Program-made: the position numbers and the translations under genes
Part shown: piece by piece, positions 48,677 through 58,824 of the stretch
How positions within the stretch are numbered: the first letter of the stretch is position 1
Layout: every line of letters starts with the position of its first letter
The notes under the pieces: model-generated
Told to the model about the DNA's origin: nothing
The model's database searches: none
What the model saw: the letters and a program-made list of their open reading frames with translations, nothing else
DNA from: Nakazawaea peltata
Taxonomy: Eukaryota; Ascomycota; Pichiomycetes; Alaninales; Pachysolenaceae
Assembly: GCA_001599355.1 (NCBI GenBank)
Contig: BCGQ01000002.1
Span: 1,191,554 to 1,255,553, forward strand
Direction of reading: 5' to 3'
DNA: 64,000 nucleotides

Positions 48677-51600
48677 ATGACGTCTGCAAGATCAAGTATT
48701 GAGGACGAGGTACGCTCTTTCAATGAGGACGAGGTACGTTCTTTCAATGCAGACGAGGTTCTGGATAGAGCCTCGCTTGTACGTACTGTTAGTGAATCGG
48801 TAGCAGCTAATCCTGATGACAATGTCTTGACCAGATTGTCCACTATTTCCAAGAAGTTGTCACATATGACCCAGGTGGAGGCCAATGAGTTCATTATGAG
48901 TAAAGAGAACTTTGATTTGGCCGAGATCATCAAGTTCATGCAACACCATCTGGGCGAGAAGGGTGTCGTTACCAAAGAGACCGGTGTTGAGTTGGAAGAT
49001 GTCCAAGTTTTGGGTGTCGATGACTCTGCTTCTATTGTGACTACGATTTTCGATGTTTTCGGTGCTCCAATCTTGGTCCCTTACCGTATGATCACCAAGA
49101 AGAACACCGCTCCTAAGCCTACTGCTGTCGATGGTACTACCGACGGTAAATACCGTAAGATTTTACAGAATGTCAACCTTGTTGTCAAGCCGGGAGAAAT
49201 GTGTTTAGTATTGGGTCGTCCTGGTGCCGGGTGTTCTTCTCTTTTGCGTGCTGTTGCTGGTGAGACCGACCTGTTTGTCAAAGTGGAAGGTGATATCACC
49301 TATAATAACATCACTCAGAAAGAGATGAAGAAACATTTCCGTCGTGATTTGATCTACAACCCGGAATTGGATGTCCATTTCCCACATTTGACCGTTGACC
49401 AAACTTTGAAGTTCGCCATTGCTTGTAAGACCCCCCTGGTTAGATTCCTTGACTACTCCAGAGCCAAGTACATTGAAACCATCCGTGATATTTGGACTAC
49501 TGTCTTTGGTTTGACCCATACTTTGAAGACCAAGGTTGGTAACGATTTCGTCAGAGGTGTCTCTGGAGGTGAACGTAAAAGAGTAAGTATTCTGGAGCTG
49601 ATGCTGGCTAGAGGTACCGTCTACTGTTGGGATAACCTGACCAGAGGTTTAGATGCTTCTACTGCTTTGGAATATGCCCAGCTGATCAGAACTTCCACCA
49701 GTTTAATGAACACCACCTCTTTTGTCACCATCTACCAAGCTGGTGAGAACATTTACGAGACTTTTGACAAGGTCACTGTCTTGTATCATGGACGTCAAAT
49801 TTATTTCGGTCCAGCTAATCGTGCTAAGCAATACTTTATCGATCTTGGATTCCATTGTCCACCAAGACAAGCCACTGCTGAGTTCTTAACAGCCATCACT
49901 GACCCAATTGGTCGTTTCCCTCGTGCTGGTTTCGAACATAAGGTGCCTCAGACTGCTGTAGAATTTGAAGAGAGATGGTTGAAATCGGCCGAATATGCTG
50001 AATTGAAGCTGGAAATGGCTTCTCACAAAGCCAATGCTGCACCAGATGCTACCAGATCTCTGTTCAAGGCTAACCAAAAGCAAGAGCAAATGACTTTGAC
50101 CGGTATGTCTTCCCCATACACTGTCAACTTCATCGAACAATTGCGTCTTTGTACTATCAGAGGTTTCCAGAACGTTATCGGAGACAAACTGTACACTATT
50201 GTGACCGTTGTAGCCGCTATTGTTCAACTGTTAATCGTGGGTTCCTTGTATTACAACTTACCTGACTCTACTGCCGGTATCTTCCCTCGTGGAGGTGTCA
50301 TTTTCTTTGCTGTCTTGTATTTCCTGTTAATGCTGTTGCTGGAGGTTGCTGTTCTTTTCCAAGAGAGACCTATTTTGATGAAGCAGAAGGGTTACTCATT
50401 CTATTCACCATCTGCTAACGTTGTGGCTTCGACTGTGACTAAATTACCTGTCAAGTTTGGTGCCATTCTCCTGTATTCCTTCATTACCTACTTCTTGCCA
50501 GGCTTGAAACAAGAACCAGGACCATTCTTTGTCTATGTTTTATTCACATTCATATCTCTGAATGCCATTGGTCAATTGTTCAACTCCGTCGGTCTCATGT
50601 TACCTTCTGTCTCGGCAGCTAATGCAGTCAATGGTATCTTTGTGATGCTGACTGTTTTGTATTCGTCTTATATGATCCAACGTCCTTCTATGGTCGTTTG
50701 GTTCAAGTGGATCTCGTATATTAATCCTGTTATGTACGGTTTCGAGTCGATTCTCTCTTTCGAGTTCCATGGTAGAGACTTTGACTGTGTCAATGTCGTA
50801 CCAAGTGGACCAGGTTACGAGAACGTTTCTCAACTGAATCAAGTTTGTGGTTTTACTGCTAGTGACGGTAAGACTTACGTTAATGGAGATTACTACATCG
50901 AATCGAGTTATGAGTATAGTTTCAGCCATGCTTGGAGAAATTTGGGTATTGTCATTCTGTTCTGGTTATTCTTCTTGATCTGTGGATGTATTGCTAGTGA
51001 ATATATTAAGCCTATGAGAGGTGGAGGAGATCATTTATCGTTTATTCGTGGTGCTAAACTTCCAGATACTATCACTGGAGGTTCTTCTATATCTGATGAT
51101 GAAGAGGATAAGGAGAAGGCAGCTGGATCTGAGAGTTTGTCTATTCAAGATGAGATTGATAATGCTAAAATTCTGAGAACGAGAGGTGTCGGTTCCGGCT
51201 CGGGAACTGCTACCCCTAACTTAGATGGTACTTCTTTGGGTTCCGGAGAGATCTTTATGTGGAAACATGTCGACTATGTCATTGATATCAAGGGTGAAAA
51301 ACGTAAGATTTTGGACGATGTCCAAGGTTATGTCAAGCCTGGTACTTTGACCGCTTTAATGGGTGAGAGTGGTGCTGGTAAAACTACTTTACTTAATGCT
51401 CTTTCTCAAAGAATCGACGTTGGTGTAATCACCGGTGATATGTTAGTCGATGGTAAACCAATTGGATCGTCTTTCCGTAGAAGAACCGGATATGTTCAAC
51501 AACAAGATGTTCATATTCTGGAATTGACCGTTAGAGAATCTTTACAATTTGCTGCTCGTTTGAGAAGACCAGCTTCTGTTCCAGACGAAGAGAAGATGGA

Positions 51601-53188
51601 GTATGTAGAGAAGATCATTGCTATCTTGATGATGGAAGAATATGCTGATGCTGTTGCCGGTCCTACTGGTTATGGTTTGAATGTCGAACAACGTAAGAAA
51701 TTGTCTATTGCTACCGAGCTTGTCGCCAAACCTTCTTTATTGTTGTTCTTGGATGAGCCAACTTCTGGTTTGGACTCTCAATCTGCTTGGGCTATTGTTC
51801 AACTTTTGCAGGACTTGGCTGCCGCTGGTCAAGCTATCTTATGTACTATCCATCAACCTTCGGCTACATTGTTTGAGCAATTCGACCGTTTGTTGTTGTT
51901 GAGAAAGGGAGGACAAACCGTTTACTTCGGTGATATTGGAGAAAGTTCTGCTACCATCTTGAGTTACTTCGAGAGAAATGGTGCTAGAAAGTGTGAGCTT
52001 AAAGAGAACCCTGCTGAGTACATTTTGGAGCTGATTGGAGCCGGTGCTACTGCTGCCGTTGAAGAGAATTGGTTTGAGAAGTGGGTTGAAAGTGAGGAAT
52101 ACCAACGTGAATCTCTGGAAATTGATCGTTTGATCGAGACTACTCTTCAAAAAGAGGCTGTTGTATTGGCTGAGGACCTGAATTGGACTTATGCCATGCC
52201 TTTCTATTATCAATTCCGTTTGGTGTTGAAGAGAACTTTCAGACAATTCTACAGAGATATCGACTATCTTATGTCCAAGTTCTTCTTGAATGTATTTGGA
52301 GGTCTTTTCATCGGGTTCACTTTCTGGAACTTGAAGGATACCGTTGTTGGTATGCAAAATGGTTTGTTTGCCGCTTTCCTTTGTGTCATTGTTTCTGCTC
52401 CTCTTTCTAACCAAATTCAAGAACGTGCCATTGCTTCTAGAGAGATCTTTGAGGTTAGAGAATCCAAATCTAATACTTTCCATTGGTCGCTGTTACTTTT
52501 GTCCCAATGGCTTGTTGAGCTCCCATTCTCGATGACTTTCTCCACTTGTTTCTTTGTTGCTTGGTATGATGCCATCCAGCTGGATCATGCTGCTCTGAAA
52601 ATGGGTCTTTTCTGGGTGTCATACTGTGTCTTCTTCACTATCTACTACATCTCGTTGGCTTTGGGAGTTGTTTACATGTCACCAGATTTACTGACAGGTA
52701 ACGTTTTCCTCAGTTTCTTGTTGAACTTCTGTTTCTCCTTCAGTGGTGTGGTTCAACAAAAGCTGCTTATGCCTAAGTTCTGGACTTTCATGTGGAGAGT
52801 CTCCCCATACACTTACATTTCGCAGAACTTGATTTCCATCATTTTACATGGACGTAAAATTGAATGTGCTAAAAATGAACTCGCTTATTTGAATCCTCCT
52901 GATGGACAAACTTGTGGTGAGTACTTGTCTACTTTCTTGGAGAACAATTATGGACATGTCACCGATCCAAATGCTACTTCTGATTGTGCTTATTGTCAAT
53001 ATTCTCTTGGTGATGAGTACCTTGCTGGATTCGATATGTACTATAAGGATAGGGGAAGAAATTTGGGATTGATCACCATTTATATTGCTTTCAACGTTGT
53101 GGGTATGTTGGTGATGTACCATTTGGTTAGGGTACGTAAGGAGTCATTGTTGGTGACTGTTAAGCGTCTCTTCCTGAAGAAGAAGTAA
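48677..53188 (+). CDS. SNQ2: Snq2-type PDR multidrug ABC transporter
   Basis: This is a full-size ABCG/PDR efflux pump of the plasma membrane, 1503 residues, with (NBD-TMD)2 order. NBD1 has the degenerate Walker A GRPGAGCSS (180-188) typical of fungal PDR pumps, signature VSGGERKRVS (295-304), and with CTG as Ala the stretches SIAEAMAARG and WDNATRGLD as in Snq2. NBD2 has a normal Walker A GESGAGKTT (896-904), altered signature NVEQRKKLSI, and LFLDEPTSGLDSQSA. Further CTG-Ala codons at 948 (HIAELT) and 1119 (LEAIGAG) match Snq2 exactly. Each TMD has six segments. The N-terminus carries a tandem 8-residue repeat, EDEVRSFN twice. Cdr1/Pdr5 is excluded by the closer Snq2 match. Confidence 0.95.
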   Translation: MTSARSSIEDEVRSFNEDEVRSFNADEVLDRASLVRTVSESVAANPDDNVLTRLSTISKKLSHMTQVEANEFIMSKENFDLAEIIKFMQHHLGEKGVVTKETGVELEDVQVLGVDDSASIVTTIFDVFGAPILVPYRMITKKNTAPKPTAVDGTTDGKYRKILQNVNLVVKPGEMCLVLGRPGAGCSSLLRAVAGETDLFVKVEGDITYNNITQKEMKKHFRRDLIYNPELDVHFPHLTVDQTLKFAIACKTPLVRFLDYSRAKYIETIRDIWTTVFGLTHTLKTKVGNDFVRGVSGGERKRVSILELMLARGTVYCWDNLTRGLDASTALEYAQLIRTSTSLMNTTSFVTIYQAGENIYETFDKVTVLYHGRQIYFGPANRAKQYFIDLGFHCPPRQATAEFLTAITDPIGRFPRAGFEHKVPQTAVEFEERWLKSAEYAELKLEMASHKANAAPDATRSLFKANQKQEQMTLTGMSSPYTVNFIEQLRLCTIRGFQNVIGDKLYTIVTVVAAIVQLLIVGSLYYNLPDSTAGIFPRGGVIFFAVLYFLLMLLLEVAVLFQERPILMKQKGYSFYSPSANVVASTVTKLPVKFGAILLYSFITYFLPGLKQEPGPFFVYVLFTFISLNAIGQLFNSVGLMLPSVSAANAVNGIFVMLTVLYSSYMIQRPSMVVWFKWISYINPVMYGFESILSFEFHGRDFDCVNVVPSGPGYENVSQLNQVCGFTASDGKTYVNGDYYIESSYEYSFSHAWRNLGIVILFWLFFLICGCIASEYIKPMRGGGDHLSFIRGAKLPDTITGGSSISDDEEDKEKAAGSESLSIQDEIDNAKILRTRGVGSGSGTATPNLDGTSLGSGEIFMWKHVDYVIDIKGEKRKILDDVQGYVKPGTLTALMGESGAGKTTLLNALSQRIDVGVITGDMLVDGKPIGSSFRRRTGYVQQQDVHILELTVRESLQFAARLRRPASVPDEEKMEYVEKIIAILMMEEYADAVAGPTGYGLNVEQRKKLSIATELVAKPSLLLFLDEPTSGLDSQSAWAIVQLLQDLAAAGQAILCTIHQPSATLFEQFDRLLLLRKGGQTVYFGDIGESSATILSYFERNGARKCELKENPAEYILELIGAGATAAVEENWFEKWVESEEYQRESLEIDRLIETTLQKEAVVLAEDLNWTYAMPFYYQFRLVLKRTFRQFYRDIDYLMSKFFLNVFGGLFIGFTFWNLKDTVVGMQNGLFAAFLCVIVSAPLSNQIQERAIASREIFEVRESKSNTFHWSLLLLSQWLVELPFSMTFSTCFFVAWYDAIQLDHAALKMGLFWVSYCVFFTIYYISLALGVVYMSPDLLTGNVFLSFLLNFCFSFSGVVQQKLLMPKFWTFMWRVSPYTYISQNLISIILHGRKIECAKNELAYLNPPDGQTCGEYLSTFLENNYGHVTDPNATSDCAYCQYSLGDEYLAGFDMYYKDRGRNLGLITIYIAFNVVGMLVMYHLVRVRKESLLVTVKRLFLKKK

Positions 53189-55328
53189 TAAGTTGTCTGA
53201 GCTTAATTAAATATTGGGTTTCTTTATGATTTATATATTTTACATTATAATAAATTGGTTGTATATACAGAGGAGAGTAGATGTTGGTGAGATGGGAGGG
53301 GAAATTTGATGCTTTTATATTGTTTTGGAATGCAGTGAGGGGAAGAGGGGTTTGTTTGCGTGTAAAGGGATGCATGTAAAGGGGCTAGCACATCTAAAGG
53401 GGCTAGCACATCTAAAGGGGCTAGCACATCTAAAGGGGCTAGCACATCTAAAGGGGCTAGCACATCTAAAGGGGCTAGCACATGTAAAATGCACACTTTA
53501 AAAGACTGCACTCTAAGGGTCATAAATTCAAAGGGGTTTTATCTAAAGGGGTCACATATAAAAAGGGCTATAGACCTAAAGGGGTAAGGGGTAAGGGATA
53601 GCGAAATAGAGGTGTAAAGGGGCTAAAGGGTTAAAGGGATAAAAGGATAAAGGGATAGAGGGACAAAGGGGCTTAGAATGTAACTAAAAGCCTAGCTAAA
53701 AAGCATGTGCACCTAAAGCAGTGGCTTAGGCAAAGACAAAAGGGGCTAAGTCACTTAAAGCTAATGTACTAGAAACATAGCACTCAGGCTATACACTACA
53801 AGCTTAACAGACTACAGCACAAGTCAACCATTTCAATCAAAATTCATCTATATATTTCTTATATCAAAAAAAATCCAACAACTGTCAGACCTCCCTTGAT
53901 GATTCTAATCAGACTGACATGCAAATCGTTTTTTAAGATTGTCCATGTAAAAGTCACATCTTAAAAGGTAAATAATTCATCATTAGAATCAACCACTATC
54001 GAAATGGAATCAACATCTGTCGATACTCATCTTGATAGTGAAAAATAAAGGAGTTGTTTTATCAGGATCCACGGCCTGTCACAGCCGAATTCTCATCAAA
54101 GCCTAGACGTTAAACAATTTGTCCAGACGCAGTTGACCGTCGTGAGTGTGGAATAATCATCATAAACAAAACACAATCTCTCCTTTAATTTGAACACTTT
54201 CAATAGTAAAGGAGTAAGATAAAAAAAAGAAATGGTCATCAGACTTGTAAACAAAACTATCTTCTTCGTTATAAAATAACTTGGACATATGCTTGTCTTC
54301 TAATTTTGTTGGTTATCATCTTCTGACCGGGTAAAAGAAGGGGGAGGGGTATCCAAAGTGGGGAAACCTCATCAAACAATAACAGAAAAAATAATAATAA
54401 CCTTATTGTATATTTCTTCGTGTTCTTCTTTCAGAATTGCATGAATGGTAAAAAAAAAAGATGTGTCTTCAGCGTGAATCACGAAATCAGACTCGTCATC
54501 TATAAAGGATCATCTTGAAGAAGGTTATAATTGACTATCTCGTATGAGCTGTTGACTAACAGATGATAGAGATAGAAAGGTAAAGAAAGAAAGAAAAAAA
54601 AAATTAAAAAAATGTTTAAGGATATAATCAGTCACTGTGAGTTTCTGAGGCTCACATAATGCAGTGTCACTCATAAAGTTAATCAGTGCCCAGTGCAATG
54701 TCTCGTCATTAAAATCCTTTTTTTTATTAAAGCTGGAGCAAAGCTAGAGCTCTAACTGGACTCCAGCAATAATACTTGGTAAATACTTGAATATTAGTCA
54801 GTCAAGGTGCAAAAACGTATCAACAGTATAAGTTCTGCCAGTAATTCCAGCTTTTGTTTTTGTATGGTCATCATTAATTCAAGTATGCCCAAGGGCAAAG
54901 CAAAAAATCCTTCAGAGTCTTGCCCAACGATGCAGATTGACCACTATTCAGTCCTCTGAATAATCCATTTCAGAAAGCCATGCATTAATTAATTTTCCGA
55001 TCATTCGTATCGTCACAAACTCTAGTTTGAATTGTTTAATCGTAATCATCAGCAATGGAAGTCATCAATCCTCATCGTTGCCCAAACCTCTGTGGTTCTT
55101 AAAGCTTTTTGATTTCACCTTAGAAAAAATAGGTGGATTTCTTGCCCTTTTATACTGGAAATTTTTGTGCGCGAAAATTTTTCACTGTGATGGGTGTTAC
55201 CCGGCTTTTCTCTTAGCTGTGCTCACTTCGCGCAAAACAAACATCGTAACACCAACTACCTAACCCTTTTGTTTATTTAATTCAAAGGGCGGTTAAAGGG
55301 ATCAAAAGGAGGAACTTCAAGTGGTACA
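53189..55328. other. 2.1-kb gene-free region between SNQ2 and NUP120
   Basis: The left part (about 53340-53770) is dominated by AAAGGGG-bearing repeats, including an 18-bp minisatellite. The rest (53780-55260) is AT-rich unique sequence with poly(A) runs and many stops in all frames. I looked for tRNA, U-snRNA, snoRNA, RNase P and 5S signatures by eye and found none. Confidence 0.55.
53377..53492. repeat. 18-bp minisatellite CTAAAGGGGCTAGCACAT, six copies
   Basis: There are six near-perfect 18-bp units; being a multiple of 3 they give a spurious minus-strand peptide repeat LAPLDV. Degenerate TAAAGGG units continue to about 53770. Confidence 0.95.
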
Positions 55329-58300
55329 ATGACGTTACCGGAGGTGTATCAAGAGATAAGCACTACTGAGGGAGTGGTTACAGTAGGAGGAGCGAATCGT
55401 GAGTTACAAGAGATCACTCTTCCGCTTGCAATCGCTCTCCAAGGTGCCCCCTCTAAAGGGGCTAAAACCGCCAATGGATTTGAAGATGAGTTGAGTATTG
55501 GCGGTGGCGTTTTAACACTTGGGAAAGCTGCAGCAGTGGGTCAGATCCAATACAGGGTGCTCTCGGATCTCCAGACTGTCATCTTGGAGCCGATCTCATT
55601 GAACTGTAGCTTTGGAGCTCTGTTGATCAAGTACCTAATCGAATTACCAGAGCCCCTTTTCAACAGTGGGTGTATTTCCCACTGCCAAGTGGGCGAGACA
55701 AAGTTCGTAATGGATTTATTGACGCTCAGTGGAGGATTTATTACCTTAAAGGTGGATCTGGGGCTGTTTTCAGCCCTGGGTGCGCCACTTTCCATGGCAA
55801 ATTACCCGAATTGGTGTCAATTTGACATGCCATACAATATTGAGGCGCGGAAACCTTATTTCATTCAGACTTTGAGCGAGACTTCGACTATAGTGCCATT
55901 TGTAGATGGGGGGTTGGTTCAATTCAAGAGAAACCCGGTTCTTGGTCAGATTGACACTATGACTTTCACCGATTCGTCATATTTTGATAGTTTGACCAGG
56001 TTCTTTAGAAAGAGTAACGATGGTGAGCTTATTAATAATGGAGTGAGTGTAAGAACCGTTATAGCTGTTGCCAAGTTAGGCTCGAGTCATCTGGTGACCG
56101 TTTCTATTAATAGGAGTCTTAAAATTTGGTCATTGGAAACTGGGGCTGTCGTTCATGAGGAAATCCTTGAGTCTCAATTGGCGGGTAATATATATTTTGA
56201 CGTTCAACCGGTGCCGTTAATTCAACAAGTGCAACTGAATAGTAATGGGAATGAGTTTAAGGTGGTGTGTTTCATGCCATTGCAGTCACGTGCCCGTTTT
56301 GTCATTTTGGATGTGGCTCTTACTAGTGATGGAGCCGGTCTGTTAGTCCAAGAAGTGTCTAGTTTGGAGCTTGGAGAGTTGCCAATTGAAGGATGGAGTT
56401 TACAGACTTATGACAGTTTTGCAGATGAAGATTCTGTCAAGCTTGTGACTTTATGGAGGTCCAAATCGGCTCGTAAAGTGTTAGTTTGTGATGTGAATAT
56501 CACTGATGGAATCCATTCATGGTCTGGAGCATTTGATGAAACGATTCAGGATGGAGAAATAGGTCTGGAGCTTGAATATTACCAGAGTCGTGTGAAATGT
56601 TACAGCGAAGTTGTTTTAAAGGCAGTAGTTAAGATTTTTGAGGAACATTATGGCGTTTCTTCCGGGCAGACTGTGATGGAAAGGATTGAACACGTGATTC
56701 ATGCCGGAGAGGAGACTTCTGATGAGTCGGAAATCGTAGATAAATGGCTGAAATTTGATGGTTCATGTCGTGAATTGATGAAACAAGCTGACGAACCTCT
56801 TGCTGTAGCTTATGATTCGGATTTAGATATGATTTTCATGGTAAAACTGCTTGGAAATAGTGTTTATAAGACTCTGATGAGTTATGAACAAGTATTCAGT
56901 GGAGCTAGTAGTTCATTATTGTCGTTATGTCGTGATTTCAGGTCCATTTTCACAGAATATACACTTCATCAAGTAGATCAACTGTTATTAGGAGTTGAGG
57001 GAGGCGATGAAGAGCTGTTGAGTGGCATTTTTGATCAAGTATTGGCTCCTGCATTGACCGAAGAATTGGTCGACCAATTATTACAAAGATTAGAAGGTAT
57101 TCCTGATGTTCTTGGGCAGATAAGAAGTATTGAAAAAGTTACTTCTTCAGTTGAAGATCTGTCGGGCATAGAAGAGGCTAAATTTTCACCATTGGGACGT
57201 AGTTTAGTCTTGAATTCGCTTCAACAATCACTTCAGCAAATCCAAGAGCTTATTTTAGGATTGATCATGGTGTTGATGGTAGTAGAATCTAACGATGAAA
57301 TCATCCAGCTCTTGAAATATCTGTTGAAAATGTATAAAAATATAAGGTTAGCTCAGACGATTAGAGGTGAGACCGAGTTAGTTTCGATTGCCATTTTAGG
57401 ACAGTTTAATGTTATTGGATTCCAATTGAATGATTCGCTGCTGTTGGACCGTTTGGTTGGCACTGTTTTGATGCCATGGATTGTGGGATCTGACTCATTA
57501 CTTTTGAGATGTATTGGACATTTATTGGGAGAGGGAAAGAATGACCAAGTGATTAGAAATGGTCTTTTAGCATTCCTCGAAGTTAATGGATTAAATTTGT
57601 ATCTCAAAGGATTGACATTATTGAAATCAAAACCTGATCAGCTGTTGAAAATTTTGGTATCGAAGGCTGAGGAAATTGTCAAATATGATTTGAGTGAAAA
57701 AGAGGTGAGTCTGTTGGTAGAAATTGGTGTTGCAATGGAAGTGGTTGGTTCTAGATCTCTTTCTAAGTACTATGTATCACTTACAGAGCTGTTTATGAAG
57801 GCCGAGCATTTAACTCAAGCTTATAATTTACTGAAATTGGCATTAAATGAGGTGGAATCGAATGGATCTTCTTCTGCTGACACTGTGTATTGGAATATGT
57901 TCCAATTATCATTAAAATTGGCCGATTATGATTCGTGTTTCTCTGCTATTCAGAAGTTGAGTCTGGAGTTGAAACTGAAATCTCTTGGAATCTTTGTTTT
58001 GCATTTAATCGATACTAAATCGGTAGGACAATTACTTGAATATGACTGGAAACTGGATATTACAACAGTGTGTGAGATTGTGGCTTCTTTAGCTCGTCAA
58101 CAGGATTTCTTGAGCAATAGTTTACTGTACTATAAGATGTTGTACGTGTTGAAGCTCAGTGTAGGGGACAAGAGGGGAGCTGCTGAGCTGTTGTATGAGT
58201 TCATTACGAAGTTCGAGAGAAATAAACTGGATCTGTTGAAGGGAGAGGTTGAGGATTTAGGAGTTGTTGTATTGAGTGTATTGGAAAGTATTGGAGAGAG

Positions 58301-58391
58301 GGAGGATAGATGGTTGATTCGTCGTGTTGATGGAGAGGATGAGAGAGTTGTTAGAGTTGGAGAGTTGAAGAAGGAATTGATGAGAGTTTGA
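55329..58391 (+). CDS. NUP120: Nuclear pore Y-complex nucleoporin Nup120/Nup160
   Basis: This is a subunit of the Nup84 (Y) complex that builds the nuclear pore scaffold. It has 1020 residues against 1037 in S. cerevisiae. The N-terminal half (about 1-400) is the beta-propeller, with VPFVDGGLVQFKRN and a WD-like blade LVTVSINRSLKIWSLETGAV. The second half (about 420-1010) is all helical, as in the alpha-solenoid arm of the Nup120 fold. The family diverges fast, so identification rests mainly on the propeller motifs, length and architecture. Confidence 0.85.
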   Translation: MTLPEVYQEISTTEGVVTVGGANRELQEITLPLAIALQGAPSKGAKTANGFEDELSIGGGVLTLGKAAAVGQIQYRVLSDLQTVILEPISLNCSFGALLIKYLIELPEPLFNSGCISHCQVGETKFVMDLLTLSGGFITLKVDLGLFSALGAPLSMANYPNWCQFDMPYNIEARKPYFIQTLSETSTIVPFVDGGLVQFKRNPVLGQIDTMTFTDSSYFDSLTRFFRKSNDGELINNGVSVRTVIAVAKLGSSHLVTVSINRSLKIWSLETGAVVHEEILESQLAGNIYFDVQPVPLIQQVQLNSNGNEFKVVCFMPLQSRARFVILDVALTSDGAGLLVQEVSSLELGELPIEGWSLQTYDSFADEDSVKLVTLWRSKSARKVLVCDVNITDGIHSWSGAFDETIQDGEIGLELEYYQSRVKCYSEVVLKAVVKIFEEHYGVSSGQTVMERIEHVIHAGEETSDESEIVDKWLKFDGSCRELMKQADEPLAVAYDSDLDMIFMVKLLGNSVYKTLMSYEQVFSGASSSLLSLCRDFRSIFTEYTLHQVDQLLLGVEGGDEELLSGIFDQVLAPALTEELVDQLLQRLEGIPDVLGQIRSIEKVTSSVEDLSGIEEAKFSPLGRSLVLNSLQQSLQQIQELILGLIMVLMVVESNDEIIQLLKYLLKMYKNIRLAQTIRGETELVSIAILGQFNVIGFQLNDSLLLDRLVGTVLMPWIVGSDSLLLRCIGHLLGEGKNDQVIRNGLLAFLEVNGLNLYLKGLTLLKSKPDQLLKILVSKAEEIVKYDLSEKEVSLLVEIGVAMEVVGSRSLSKYYVSLTELFMKAEHLTQAYNLLKLALNEVESNGSSSADTVYWNMFQLSLKLADYDSCFSAIQKLSLELKLKSLGIFVLHLIDTKSVGQLLEYDWKLDITTVCEIVASLARQQDFLSNSLLYYKMLYVLKLSVGDKRGAAELLYEFITKFERNKLDLLKGEVEDLGVVVLSVLESIGEREDRWLIRRVDGEDERVVRVGELKKELMRV

Positions 58392-58824
58392 ACGTTGCCC
58401 TTTCCAGCTGAATGATTAATGACTCAACTTAGGCTCATCTATTTGACTTGATCGGTCTTCCGTTCGAAATTTTCATTCATATCTATAATTTAGGACTATC
58501 TAGAAAATAAAATAGAAGAAAAGTATTCATTGAATAATTGAAGTAATGTGTAGGTGTAGTTGAGTAATTGGGGAGTTAGCTAATGGGGATAGGGAATCGG
58601 AGTGATGTGAATATTGGGGGTCATTTGAGAATTGGGGGTCATTTCAAATGGGGGTAATTTCAAATGGGGGTGATTTCAAATGGGGGTGATTTCAAATGGG
58701 GGTGATTTCAAATGGAGGTGCAAAGAATCACTGGGGGCTACCAGGTCATCCTACAATTGATCATTAAATAAATTCGAACATAACATTAATATAACATTAT
58801 ACACTTATCAACGTCTTGTTAAGA
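58392..58824. other. Convergent spacer NUP120/UBP12
   Basis: This 433-bp region between converging genes contains the 16-bp GGGGG-bearing minisatellite listed separately. No gene is seen. Confidence 0.6.
58611..58722. repeat. 16-bp minisatellite ATTTCAAATGGGGGTG
   Basis: Four perfect or near-perfect 16-bp units follow two diverged copies (ATTGGGGGTCATTTGAGA) and end in a unit with GGAGG. The unit combines a near-palindrome ATTTCAAAT with a G5 run. Confidence 0.92.

Noticed and set aside
53189-55328. LTR or other mobile element in the long spacer
   Set aside because: No terminal repeats, primer-binding site or coding remnants were seen; the repeats are simple tandem arrays.
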